Shown: positions 48,695 through 56,771 of the stretch, in pieces
How the letters are laid out: the number at the start of each line of letters is the position of its first letter
Position numbering within the stretch: the first letter of the stretch is position 1
From: Streptomyces sp. NBC_01268
GTDB taxonomy: Bacteria > Actinomycetota > Actinomycetes > Streptomycetales > Streptomycetaceae
Assembly: GCF_036240795.1 (NCBI RefSeq)
Contig: NZ_CP108454.1
Span: forward strand, 5,578,001 to 5,642,000
DNA length: 64,000 nt
Reading direction: 5' to 3'
Position numbers and translations under genes: made by a program
Notes under the pieces: generated by a model
Seen by the model: only the letters and a program-made list of their open reading frames with translations
Told to the model about the DNA's origin: nothing
Databases searched by the model: none

Positions 48695-51600
48695 ATGCAC
48701 CGGACGAACCGGATGCACCTGGAAGAACTCACCCGCAGAATGCGGGCCGGCGGCCAGGACCCCACCGCCGAGGAGGTGGCGGACGCCGTCTGGCTCGCCC
48801 AGTGGCTGCCGGGAGCCGACCCGGAGGGGCGCTCGGAGGACCGGCCGTCCGGTCCCGGGCTGCCCGGAGACCCCGAGGACCGTACGGATCAGGCCATCGG
48901 CGACGACGTCACCCCGGCACCACCCGACGCGACCGACCCACCGGCCCGCGCCACCGAGACCGTCGACCTGCGCATGCGCTACGACCGCACCGGGGCGAGC
49001 GGCGCCGGCGGGGCCGCCGTGCGCTCCGGCGCCGCCCTGCCCGTCCGCGCCCCCGGCGCCAACGCACTGCCCGGCCTCCTCGGCCTGCAGAAGGCGCTGC
49101 GCCCGCTGCGCCACTACGCCGCCCGCTTCCCGGCCCGCCCCGGCGAGGGACGGCTCGACGAGGACGCCACCGCCGAACACAGCGCCGCCTCCGGCATCCT
49201 CACCCCCGTGCTCCGCCCCGCGGCCGGAGTGCGCCCCGACATCCAGCTCCTCATGGACACCGGCCCCGCCATGGTCGTGTGGACCCGGATGGTCGAGGAG
49301 CTGCGCCAGGCCTGCCAGCAGTCCGGCGCCTTCCGCGACGTCCAGGTCCACCGCCTCTACGACACCGGCGAGGGCCCGCCGCTCGTCACCACCACCTCCG
49401 GACCGGACGGGCGCCCGCGGCTCCGCCCCGGCGACCAGCTCCACGACCCCACCGGGCGCCGCCTCACCCTGATCGTCAGCGACTGCGTGGGCCCCCTCTG
49501 GCAGCGCGGCGCCGCCCAGCGGCTGATCCACCAGTGGCCCCGCCAGTCGCCGCTCGCCCTCGTCCAGCCGCTGCCCCCGCGCCTGTGGTCCCGCACCGCC
49601 CTGCCCGTCGAACCCGGCGTCCTGCTGCGCCCCGCCGCCCCCGGCGGGCGGCCGCGCTTCGAGCCCGACGAGGCCCCCTGGGAGCCCGTCGCCCCCGACC
49701 TGCGGGCCGTGCCCGTGCTCACCCCCACCCCCGAGGCCTTCGCGTCCTGGGCGCGGCTGCTCACCGGACACGGCGGAGGAGCGGTCCGCGGCTGGGCCGC
49801 CCGCATCGGCCCGGAGTCCGCCCCCCTCGCGAGCCCCGGCGTGCCCCGGAGCGTGCGCCGCGGCGACGACGAGCTGCTGCGCGCCTTCCGCGCCGGAGCC
49901 TCCCCGGGTGCGATGCGGCTCGCGGTCCATCTCGCCGCCGCCCCGCTCGCCCTGCCCGTGATGCAGCTGGTGCAGCGCGCCATGCTCCCCGACACCGGCC
50001 CCATGGAGCTGGCGGAGGTCCTGCTCAGCGGACTGCTGAGACGCCTGCCCGAGCCCACCCCGTACCCCTGCTTCAGCTACCCCCGCCCCGTCCAGGACCA
50101 TCTGCTCGGCTCGCTCGACCGGGGCGCCGCCGCACTCGTCCTCAAGCACGTCTCCGAGTTCGTCGAGCGCAACTTCGGCCAGGGCATGCGCAACTTCCCG
50201 GCCCTCGCCGCCGCCCGGCTCGCCGGCCACCGCACCGAGGACGAGGCCGCCGCCACCGTGCCGGGGGAGGAGCCCCTGGAGGCCGCCGACGCCGAGACGG
50301 AGCTCTTCGCCCGCATCCCCGCGCGCGTGCTGCGCTTCTACCAGCCCGACCTCGTCACGCCCGACCCGCTCGCCCGCGCCCGCCGGCTGCTCGACGAGTG
50401 GCGCGCCCAGTCCGACCCCGCCCTGCTCACCGCCGCCCGCGAGCTGGCCGAGGCCGCCCTGGGCGGCGAGGACCCGGCCGCGTCGCCCGAGGACACCGCG
50501 GGCGCCCTCCTCGTCCTCGGCCAGGCGCTGTACGCGCAGGCCGGCACCCTCGCCGTCCGGGACGCCGGGCAGCGCCAGGAACTCCTCACCCGGGCCCTCG
50601 CCGAGCTCGAACGGGCCGGGGAACTGGCCGCGCCCGGCGGCTACGTCTGGGCCGAGGCGCACCTCGAACAGGCAGCCGCCCGCCACGCCCTGTGGCGCCA
50701 CACGGGCGACCCCGCCGGCCTCGACGCGGCCCTCGCCGCGCTCGCCTCGGACCTGAGGGGCACCTCCTCGGACCTGAGGGGCACCTCCTCGGACGTCACG
50801 GGCGTCGCCTCGGACGTCGCGGGTGCCGCCTCGGACGTGACGGGCTGGCCCGAGAGCCACCGGCCCGCCCTCCTCGTCCGTCGCGGACGCCTGCTGCTCG
50901 CCCGGGGCGACGGAACGCCCGCCGCGACCGCGTTCACCGCCGCGCTGGCCCTCGGCGAGAGCGGCCCCGTCCTGCTCGACCTGGCCGACGCCCGCCACCT
51001 CGCCGGCTCCGCCCCGGACACGGTCGCCGCCGCGCTCGACCGGGCCGAGCCGCTGCTCGGCGACTCCACCGCGCTCCGGCTGCGCTGGACCACCGCGAAG
51101 GCCCGGCTCCACGAGACCACCGGCGACGGCCCCGCCGCCGACGAGGCCTACGAGCAGGCCACCCTGCTCACGCCCGCCGAGGGCGAGCAGCGCGGCCGGC
51201 TCCTGATGACCTGGGGCGAGTCCCTGATGCGCCGGGCGGCCGCCGGGGCCGGCACCGCGCCCGTCGACCGCGCCGAGTCCGTGCTGCGCGAGGCCCTCAC
51301 CTGCCTGCCCGCCGACGACGCCGCCCGCTCCCGCGCCCGGGTCCTCATCGGCAGCGTGCTCGCCCTGCGCTTCGACCGCGGCGGCTTCCTGCCCGACCTC
51401 TACGAGAGCCGCCACCTCCTCGACCAGGCCGTCCGCGCCGCCCGCGAACCCGGACCGCGCGCCGCGGTGTGGCTGCAACTGGGCTGGGTGCGCTTCCAGC
51501 TGAGCGAGACCTCGCGCGACGGGCAGCTCGCCGACGCGCTCACCGCCTACCAGCGCGCCGCCGAGGACGCCCGCACCGCCCGCGGCGAGGTCCCCGGCAC

Positions 51601-51874
51601 GATCACCGCGGCCCGCGCGCTGCACGCCCAGGGCGCGGTGCTGTACCTGATGGGGCGGGTCGGGCGCGCCACCACGGTGCTGCGCTCCGCCGCCGGACAG
51701 TGGCGGCGGCTCGACGCGGCGCTGCAGCCCGTGGACTGGGCGGACGTGGACCGCACCCGGGCCCTCCTCGCGGAGGTCGAAGCCCACCCGAGGCAACGGC
51801 CCGACCGGCTCACCCGGGAGGACCGGCGCCGGATCGCGCCGCCGTGGTGGGCGTGGGGCGGGGCGGAGGCGTAG
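48695..51874 (+). CDS. SAV_2336-type protein with degenerate vWA-like segment and TPR-like C-terminus
   Basis: The 1059-residue product starts MHRTNRMHLEELTRRMRAGG. Residues about 180-330 carry DIQLLMDTGPAMVVW, a vWA-like strand in which the metal box D-x-S-x-S is altered to D-T-G-P-A. The middle is a large helical region; the C-terminal 450 residues are TPR-like (for example LLTRALAELERAGELAAPGG and QLGWVRFQLSETSRDGQLAD). SAV_2336 proteins follow MoxR genes in Streptomyces. It is the likely third member of the MoxR/VMAP set, binding the ATPase and the effector. Confidence 0.8.
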   Translation: MHRTNRMHLEELTRRMRAGGQDPTAEEVADAVWLAQWLPGADPEGRSEDRPSGPGLPGDPEDRTDQAIGDDVTPAPPDATDPPARATETVDLRMRYDRTGASGAGGAAVRSGAALPVRAPGANALPGLLGLQKALRPLRHYAARFPARPGEGRLDEDATAEHSAASGILTPVLRPAAGVRPDIQLLMDTGPAMVVWTRMVEELRQACQQSGAFRDVQVHRLYDTGEGPPLVTTTSGPDGRPRLRPGDQLHDPTGRRLTLIVSDCVGPLWQRGAAQRLIHQWPRQSPLALVQPLPPRLWSRTALPVEPGVLLRPAAPGGRPRFEPDEAPWEPVAPDLRAVPVLTPTPEAFASWARLLTGHGGGAVRGWAARIGPESAPLASPGVPRSVRRGDDELLRAFRAGASPGAMRLAVHLAAAPLALPVMQLVQRAMLPDTGPMELAEVLLSGLLRRLPEPTPYPCFSYPRPVQDHLLGSLDRGAAALVLKHVSEFVERNFGQGMRNFPALAAARLAGHRTEDEAAATVPGEEPLEAADAETELFARIPARVLRFYQPDLVTPDPLARARRLLDEWRAQSDPALLTAARELAEAALGGEDPAASPEDTAGALLVLGQALYAQAGTLAVRDAGQRQELLTRALAELERAGELAAPGGYVWAEAHLEQAAARHALWRHTGDPAGLDAALAALASDLRGTSSDLRGTSSDVTGVASDVAGAASDVTGWPESHRPALLVRRGRLLLARGDGTPAATAFTAALALGESGPVLLDLADARHLAGSAPDTVAAALDRAEPLLGDSTALRLRWTTAKARLHETTGDGPAADEAYEQATLLTPAEGEQRGRLLMTWGESLMRRAAAGAGTAPVDRAESVLREALTCLPADDAARSRARVLIGSVLALRFDRGGFLPDLYESRHLLDQAVRAAREPGPRAAVWLQLGWVRFQLSETSRDGQLADALTAYQRAAEDARTARGEVPGTITAARALHAQGAVLYLMGRVGRATTVLRSAAGQWRRLDAALQPVDWADVDRTRALLAEVEAHPRQRPDRLTREDRRRIAPPWWAWGGAEA
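50747..50851 (+). repeat. Five tandem 21-bp repeats in the SAV_2336-type gene
   Basis: Units at 50747-50767, 50768-50788, 50789-50809, 50810-50830 and 50831-50851; the first two are identical, the others vary. Each unit codes seven residues of the form S-D-[LV]-x-G-x-x. The tract lies between two helical repeat blocks of the protein and can change length by slipped mispairing. Confidence 0.8.
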
Positions 51875-52032
51875 CCGAGGAGCGCGCGGAAGCGGCGGAA
51901 GCGGAACGGCTTGATAACGGGGGCGTGAATGGGCGCAGTTGAGTCGAACGGGTTTCTGAGTTCTTGGCGTCGGGAAGAACCGCTGCGCCGCTACGACCGT
52001 GGGGGACAGGCGCCGGTGAGGAGGAGCCGAGA

Positions 52033-52254
52033 GTGTTGGAGCACATGGAGTGGGTGGCCGATGTCGACCGCGAGGACGGTCGCTCGTCGCACCTGCCCGA
52101 TCTCGCGGCCGTCGACCTGCGGACCTTGCGCTTCATGGACGATCCAGAGCTCGCGACGGCCGTCGACCGGCTGTTGTGGCGGCCCGAGCAACTGGCCGAC
52201 GCCTGGCCGGAGGGCGCACTCACCGACGACGGCGAGGCCTACGGCGTCCACTGA
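52033..52254 (+). CDS. FxSxx-leader-like small peptide, candidate RiPP precursor
   Basis: I chose GTG 52033 behind GGAGGAG (73 residues). Residues 21-24 are LPDL, followed by VDLRTLRFMDDPELATAV and RLLWRPEQLADAW. This order (L-P-D-L, V-x-L, L-R-x-[ML]-D-D-x-x-L, then R-x-L) is the conserved leader pattern of FxSxx-COOH peptides. The end, WPEGALTDDGEAYGVH, has no FxSxx tail. The next gene is a HExxH protein that co-occurs with such peptides. It may be a diverged precursor or a leader-like partner of the enzymes. Confidence 0.65.
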   Translation: MLEHMEWVADVDREDGRSSHLPDLAAVDLRTLRFMDDPELATAVDRLLWRPEQLADAWPEGALTDDGEAYGVH

Positions 52255-52329
52255 CGGCACGTCCGGCGGACGACGCCTGTTTCCGGCCAGAGACGGGGAG
52301 TCGCGGGCGGCCTGTGGGAGGCGGCGGCC

Positions 52330-53607
52330 ATGACCCTTGCCGGCCCCCACGCCGCGGCCCTCGCGGAGCTGGCGCGCACGCGCTCCGAGCAGAGTGGCGC
52401 CTCGCTGCTGCGCTCCGCCCTGCACGCCCGGCGCCTGTTGCTGCTCAAGGCCCTGCTGGTGCGGGTCCAGCGGAACCGCGACGCCGTCGACGAGGCGGTG
52501 TTCCGGCGTTTCACCGCCTCCTGGCGGCTGCTCGAAGAGGCCGAACGGCGCCACCCCGCCGTCGTCCGGGACCTGCTCGACTACCCGACGACGGGCGGCT
52601 GGCTGGCCGCCGCGCTGGCGGAGCCCGTCGGACCGGGCCTCGACCGCCATCTGGCACGGCTCGACGTCCTCGCCGCCACGGCCGCGTTGCGGGCGGGCTG
52701 CCCGGTCGACCGCACGGTCGAGGTGCCCGGCGGGCTCCTCGTGCTGCCCGGGGTCGGGCGGCTGCGCGCCGGAGCGGACCGGATCCGGATCACGTCCCGG
52801 TCCCGCGTCGGCCGGCTCCGCCCGGAGGGGACCGAGCGCGCCGCCCCCGTCGTCCTCCTGCTCACCGACCGCCGGACCGGCGCCCTCACCGGCCGGGGCC
52901 CCGGCTGGCGCGGCCTGCACGTGCTCAGCGGCTCCGTCGCCCGCCTCGACGACATGGACCCGTACCGCGTGCCGCCCGGCGGCATCGGCAGCCCGCCCCG
53001 CGCGGCCACCGACCACGCCGTCACCGACCGGGAAGCCTGGTCCGACCGCTGGCGGTCGGGGCTCGCCCTGCTGGTCAGGACCGACCCCTCCCGGGCCGCC
53101 GAGGTGCGCCGCGCGGTGCGCGCGCTCGTGCCGCTCGTGGCCCACGGGCCCGGAGCGTTCGGAGCGACGCTCAGCGCCGCCCCCGGAGCCGTACTGACCT
53201 CGTTGCCGTCGGGTGCGCAGGACATGGCGGAGACGCTCGTCCACGAGCTGCACCACAGCAAGCTGGCCACCCTGCACGAGCTCGTGCCGCTCTACGGGCC
53301 GGGGCGGGCGGCCGTGCACAAGGTCGGCTGGCGTGCCGAGCCCCGGCCCATCTCCGGGGTGCTGCACGGCGCCTACGCCCACCTGGCGCTGACCGACCTG
53401 TGGCGCGGCGCATCCGTTGCCGAGCAGCTTCCGCGACCCTGGCGGGCGCGTGCCGGTCAGCAGTTCGACCGTATCCACGATCAGGTGGGTGAAGCCTTGG
53501 CGATCCTGCTTGAATCAGATGAACTGACCACTGAGGGACGGAAGTTCGCCCATCAGATGCGGCGGCACCACGCGAGCCTGAGAGCGGCCCCGAGGGCGGC
53601 TGGGTAA
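52330..53607 (+). CDS. HExxH putative peptide-modification protein
   Basis: The 425-residue product has the HExxH motif at residues 305-309 (HELHH) in ETLVHELHHSKLATLHELVP, then VHKVGWRAEPRPISGVLHGA and YAHLALTDLW, the box W-R-x-x-[PD]-R-P-x-x-G-x-L-H-G-x-Y-A-H that marks this family of putative peptide modifiers. It is not a standard metallopeptidase; members act with RiPP precursors in some systems. It lies 75 bases downstream of the leader-like peptide. Confidence 0.82.
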   Translation: MTLAGPHAAALAELARTRSEQSGASLLRSALHARRLLLLKALLVRVQRNRDAVDEAVFRRFTASWRLLEEAERRHPAVVRDLLDYPTTGGWLAAALAEPVGPGLDRHLARLDVLAATAALRAGCPVDRTVEVPGGLLVLPGVGRLRAGADRIRITSRSRVGRLRPEGTERAAPVVLLLTDRRTGALTGRGPGWRGLHVLSGSVARLDDMDPYRVPPGGIGSPPRAATDHAVTDREAWSDRWRSGLALLVRTDPSRAAEVRRAVRALVPLVAHGPGAFGATLSAAPGAVLTSLPSGAQDMAETLVHELHHSKLATLHELVPLYGPGRAAVHKVGWRAEPRPISGVLHGAYAHLALTDLWRGASVAEQLPRPWRARAGQQFDRIHDQVGEALAILLESDELTTEGRKFAHQMRRHHASLRAAPRAAG

Positions 53608-53665
53608 CACTGTGCCCACGGCACATGACACTGCGTTGCGCGGGAGCGGGACGGGAGACGTACAG

Positions 53666-56600
53666 ATGGCGGAACAGCGGTCGGGTGGCGACGCGACGGC
53701 GGAGCACGGAGGAAGAACGGCGCCGGGACACGTCCTCGTCGTCTTCCCCGGCTACAACCGCGCCTGGGCGACCTGGATCAACCAGCGGCTCGAAGCCCAC
53801 GGGGTGCGCGCCACCCTCCAGAGGTGGGACCCGCCCCGCGAGATCCCCCTGGTCGACTCCCTCGGCGACCTGCTGCTGGCCCGCGGGAGCGTCCTGCTCG
53901 TCCTCGACGACTGGTTCTTCCAGCTGGGCCCCCGCCCCGCCGGCGAATGGAACGAGGTCCTGCGCGGCTTCGTCCTGGAGCGGGCCGAGCGCTTCGCCGC
54001 CGTCAACCTCACCAACCGCACCCTCCTCCCGGCCACCGCCGTCCTCGAACCCGTCAGCCTCTGGGGCGTCGGCGAGGAGGAGGCAGAGGCGCGGCTGCTC
54101 AGCCGGCTCGGCATCGAACCCCGCCGTTCGGCCGGCCGCCGCATCGCACCGGGGTCCCTGGTCCGCTACCCCGAGACCCCGCCGGAGATCTGGGGCGAGA
54201 TCCCGCGCCGCAACCCCCGCTTCACCGGCCGCGACGACCTCCTCACGGAGCTCCAGGAACGGCTCATGGACGCCGAGCGCGGCAAGGCCGCCTGCACCCT
54301 GCTCGGCATGTCCGGCATCGGCAAGACCCAGATCGCCGCCGAGTACGCCCACCGCTTCAGCCCCGACTACGACGTCGTCTGGTGGGTCAACTCCGACGAC
54401 CGCAACGTCCAGCGCGACCGCTTCGGCGAGCTGGCCGCCGCCCTGCAGCTCCCCAGCGGCAACGAACCGGGCGAGCGCATCCGCGCCGTCCGCGAGGCGC
54501 TGCGCCGGGGCGACCCGCACGCCCGCTGGCTCATCGTCTTCGACGGCTGGGACGACACCGACGGGGCGGGCGTGCTGCTGCCGCAGGGACCCGGCCACGT
54601 CCTCATCACCTCCCGCAACCGCGGCTGGGGCGACCACACCGACACCCTCGCGGTCCCCGGATTCGACCGGGCCGAGTCCACCGCCTACCTGATGCGGCGC
54701 GCCCCGCACATCACCGCGCCCGAGGCCGACGACGTGGCCGCCGAGTTCGGCGACGTCCCCCTGCCGCTCGTCCAGGCCGCCGCCTGGCTCGGCGAGTCCG
54801 GCATGGAGGTGCCCGAGTACCTGCGGATGGTCCGCGACGGCCGGCTGTCCACCGTGGACGAGCCGAGCGCCGGCGACGGCTTCCCCAACGCCTCCCTCAC
54901 CTCCTGGTCGATACTGATCAACCGGCTCCGCCGCGCCCAGCCGCAGGCCATCGACGTGCTCAGCCTCTGCGCGTCCTTCGCCCCCGGGCGCATCCCCCTC
55001 GGCATCGTCCGCGCCTACCCCCAGGCCGACCTGCCCGAGGACCTGCGCTGGATGGTCACGGACCTGCCCGCCTGGAACCGCGCCCTGGACACCCTGGTCA
55101 ACTACTCGGTGCTGAGCCGCGAGGCGCGCGGACCCGTGGCCAACGTCGAGATGGGGCCCCACCAGGAGTCCGTGCACATGCACCGGCTCGTCCACGACAT
55201 CGTCGCCCGGCTCACCGACGGCGAACACCGCGAGGCGCACCGCAAGGCCGTCCGCACGCTGCTCGCCGAGGCCGACCCCGGCAACCCCCTGGACAGCCGC
55301 CACTGGCCGCGCTACGCCGAACTCCTGCCGCACCTGGAGCCCTCCGGCGCCCTCGCGAGCCGCAACCCGCGCGTCCAGACCGCCGTCCTCAACTGCCTGC
55401 GCTACTGCTTCCGCAGTGCCGAGTTCCGGGCCGGCATCCGGCTCGCCGAGAAGATCCGGGAGAACTGGTCCGGCTTCATGGACCCGGTGAGCGCCGAGAT
55501 GCAGGAGCTCACCACGCAGGAGTGCTACATCCTGCGCTCCTTCGGACGCTTCCGCGAGGCGTACGAACTCGACCTCGCCCTGCGCGCCAAGCTGGACGAG
55601 GCCGCCCCCGACGAGCTCGGCTCGCTGAGGTCCGCCGTCTCCATCGCCAGCGACCTGCGCTTCCTCGGCCAGTACCAGGAGTCCGAGCGCATCCAGCGCG
55701 ACGCCTTCGCCGAGGCCCAGCGCCTCCTCGGGGAGAACGAGTTCCTCACCCTCGTCGCCGGACACAACCTCGGCCTGATGCTGCGCATGCTCGGCCGCTA
55801 CAAGGAGGCGTACGAGCACGACGTCGCCTCCCTGTCCCGCAGCGAGGCCGTGCTCGGCACCCGGCACTCGCACACCCTCAGCGCCAGCAACGCCGTGGCC
55901 CAGGACCTGCGCCTGCTCGGCAACTACCGCGAGGCGCTGGCCCGGCAGGAGGCCAACGTCCGCTTCCACGTCCAGGTCCTCGGCCCGCAGCACCTGAACA
56001 CCCTCTACGCGCGCGCCCAGCTCGCCCTGTGCCGGCGCCGGGAGGGAGGCTTCCAGCAGGACCTCGGCGCCACCATGGCGAGCCTGCTCGAACAGATGCA
56101 CCAGGTCCACGGGCGGGACCACTACCTGACGCTCTCCTCCATCAACAACTACGCCAACTACCTGCGCGAACACGGCGACCTCAGCCACGCGCGCGACCTC
56201 ATCCAGGAGGCCGAGGCCGGCTACCGCAGCCTCGTCGGCCCCGCCCACCCCGTCGCCACCGGCGTCTTCGCCAACACCGCCCTCGTCCTCCAGGCCGCCG
56301 GCCAGCGCGCCGACGCCCTGGCGATCCTGGAAGGCGCGCTCGCCGGTCTCACCGCCTCCCTGGGGGCGGACCACCCCTGGGTCATCGGCTGCGCGCTCAA
56401 CACCACCGCCGCCCGCAACTTCAACGGCCGGGTGAGCGACGCCGCCGAACTCAGCCGGGAGACCCTGCGCAGGGCCCGGCACACCCTCGGCAACGAGCAC
56501 CCGCTCACGCTGTCCTGCCAGGTGGCGCTCGCCACCGATCTGCGGGGGCTGCGGGAGACCGAGGAGGCGGGGAAGCTGGAGGAGGACGCGCTGCTCACGC

Positions 56601-56692
56601 TCACCCGGACCCTGGGCGCCCAGCACCCGCACACGCTGTCGGCGCGTCAGCGCAACCGGCCGTACTGGGACTTCGAGGCCAACCTGGGCTGA
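53666..56692 (+). CDS. TIR-like / NB-ARC / TPR protein, FxsT type
   Basis: With ATG 53666 behind GGGAGA (1008 residues; a GTG at 53612 would add 18), the protein has a TIR-like domain at about residues 20-150 (HVLVVFPGYNRAWATWINQR, then VLLVLDDWFFQLGPRPAGEW), an NB-ARC ATPase with P-loop GMSGIGKT (214-221) and Walker B WLIVFDGWDD, then a long TPR array. FxsT proteins accompany FxSxx-COOH peptide systems. STAND ATPases of this plan act as sensors that switch on an effector. It is the last gene of the locus, before a strong terminator. Confidence 0.85.
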   Translation: MAEQRSGGDATAEHGGRTAPGHVLVVFPGYNRAWATWINQRLEAHGVRATLQRWDPPREIPLVDSLGDLLLARGSVLLVLDDWFFQLGPRPAGEWNEVLRGFVLERAERFAAVNLTNRTLLPATAVLEPVSLWGVGEEEAEARLLSRLGIEPRRSAGRRIAPGSLVRYPETPPEIWGEIPRRNPRFTGRDDLLTELQERLMDAERGKAACTLLGMSGIGKTQIAAEYAHRFSPDYDVVWWVNSDDRNVQRDRFGELAAALQLPSGNEPGERIRAVREALRRGDPHARWLIVFDGWDDTDGAGVLLPQGPGHVLITSRNRGWGDHTDTLAVPGFDRAESTAYLMRRAPHITAPEADDVAAEFGDVPLPLVQAAAWLGESGMEVPEYLRMVRDGRLSTVDEPSAGDGFPNASLTSWSILINRLRRAQPQAIDVLSLCASFAPGRIPLGIVRAYPQADLPEDLRWMVTDLPAWNRALDTLVNYSVLSREARGPVANVEMGPHQESVHMHRLVHDIVARLTDGEHREAHRKAVRTLLAEADPGNPLDSRHWPRYAELLPHLEPSGALASRNPRVQTAVLNCLRYCFRSAEFRAGIRLAEKIRENWSGFMDPVSAEMQELTTQECYILRSFGRFREAYELDLALRAKLDEAAPDELGSLRSAVSIASDLRFLGQYQESERIQRDAFAEAQRLLGENEFLTLVAGHNLGLMLRMLGRYKEAYEHDVASLSRSEAVLGTRHSHTLSASNAVAQDLRLLGNYREALARQEANVRFHVQVLGPQHLNTLYARAQLALCRRREGGFQQDLGATMASLLEQMHQVHGRDHYLTLSSINNYANYLREHGDLSHARDLIQEAEAGYRSLVGPAHPVATGVFANTALVLQAAGQRADALAILEGALAGLTASLGADHPWVIGCALNTTAARNFNGRVSDAAELSRETLRRARHTLGNEHPLTLSCQVALATDLRGLRETEEAGKLEEDALLTLTRTLGAQHPHTLSARQRNRPYWDFEANLG

Positions 56693-56717
56693 GCCCCGTA
56701 CCGTCCGCGGCGACGCC

Positions 56718-56753
56718 GGAGGCCCGGCACCCCACGCGGGGTGCCGGGCCTCC
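56718..56753. terminator. Strong terminator between FxsT-type gene and kgd
   Basis: A perfect 16-base stem (56718-56733 with 56738-56753) with loop ACGC lies between the two convergent genes. Confidence 0.88.
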
Positions 56754-56771
56754 TCGGTGCTTGGACTCGAC

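Noticed and set aside
50747..50851. CRISPR-like reading of the 21-bp repeats
   Set aside because: Units are directly adjacent with no spacers and keep the protein frame.
48659..51796. Minus-strand frame of 1045 codons opposite the SAV_2336-type gene
   Set aside because: Gly/Glu/Arg-rich shadow of GC-rich coding DNA; the plus-strand gene has ribosome site, gene order and recognisable segments.
53171..56632. Minus-strand frame of 1153 codons opposite the FxsT-type gene
   Set aside because: Shadow; the plus strand has clear P-loop, Walker B and TPR motifs.
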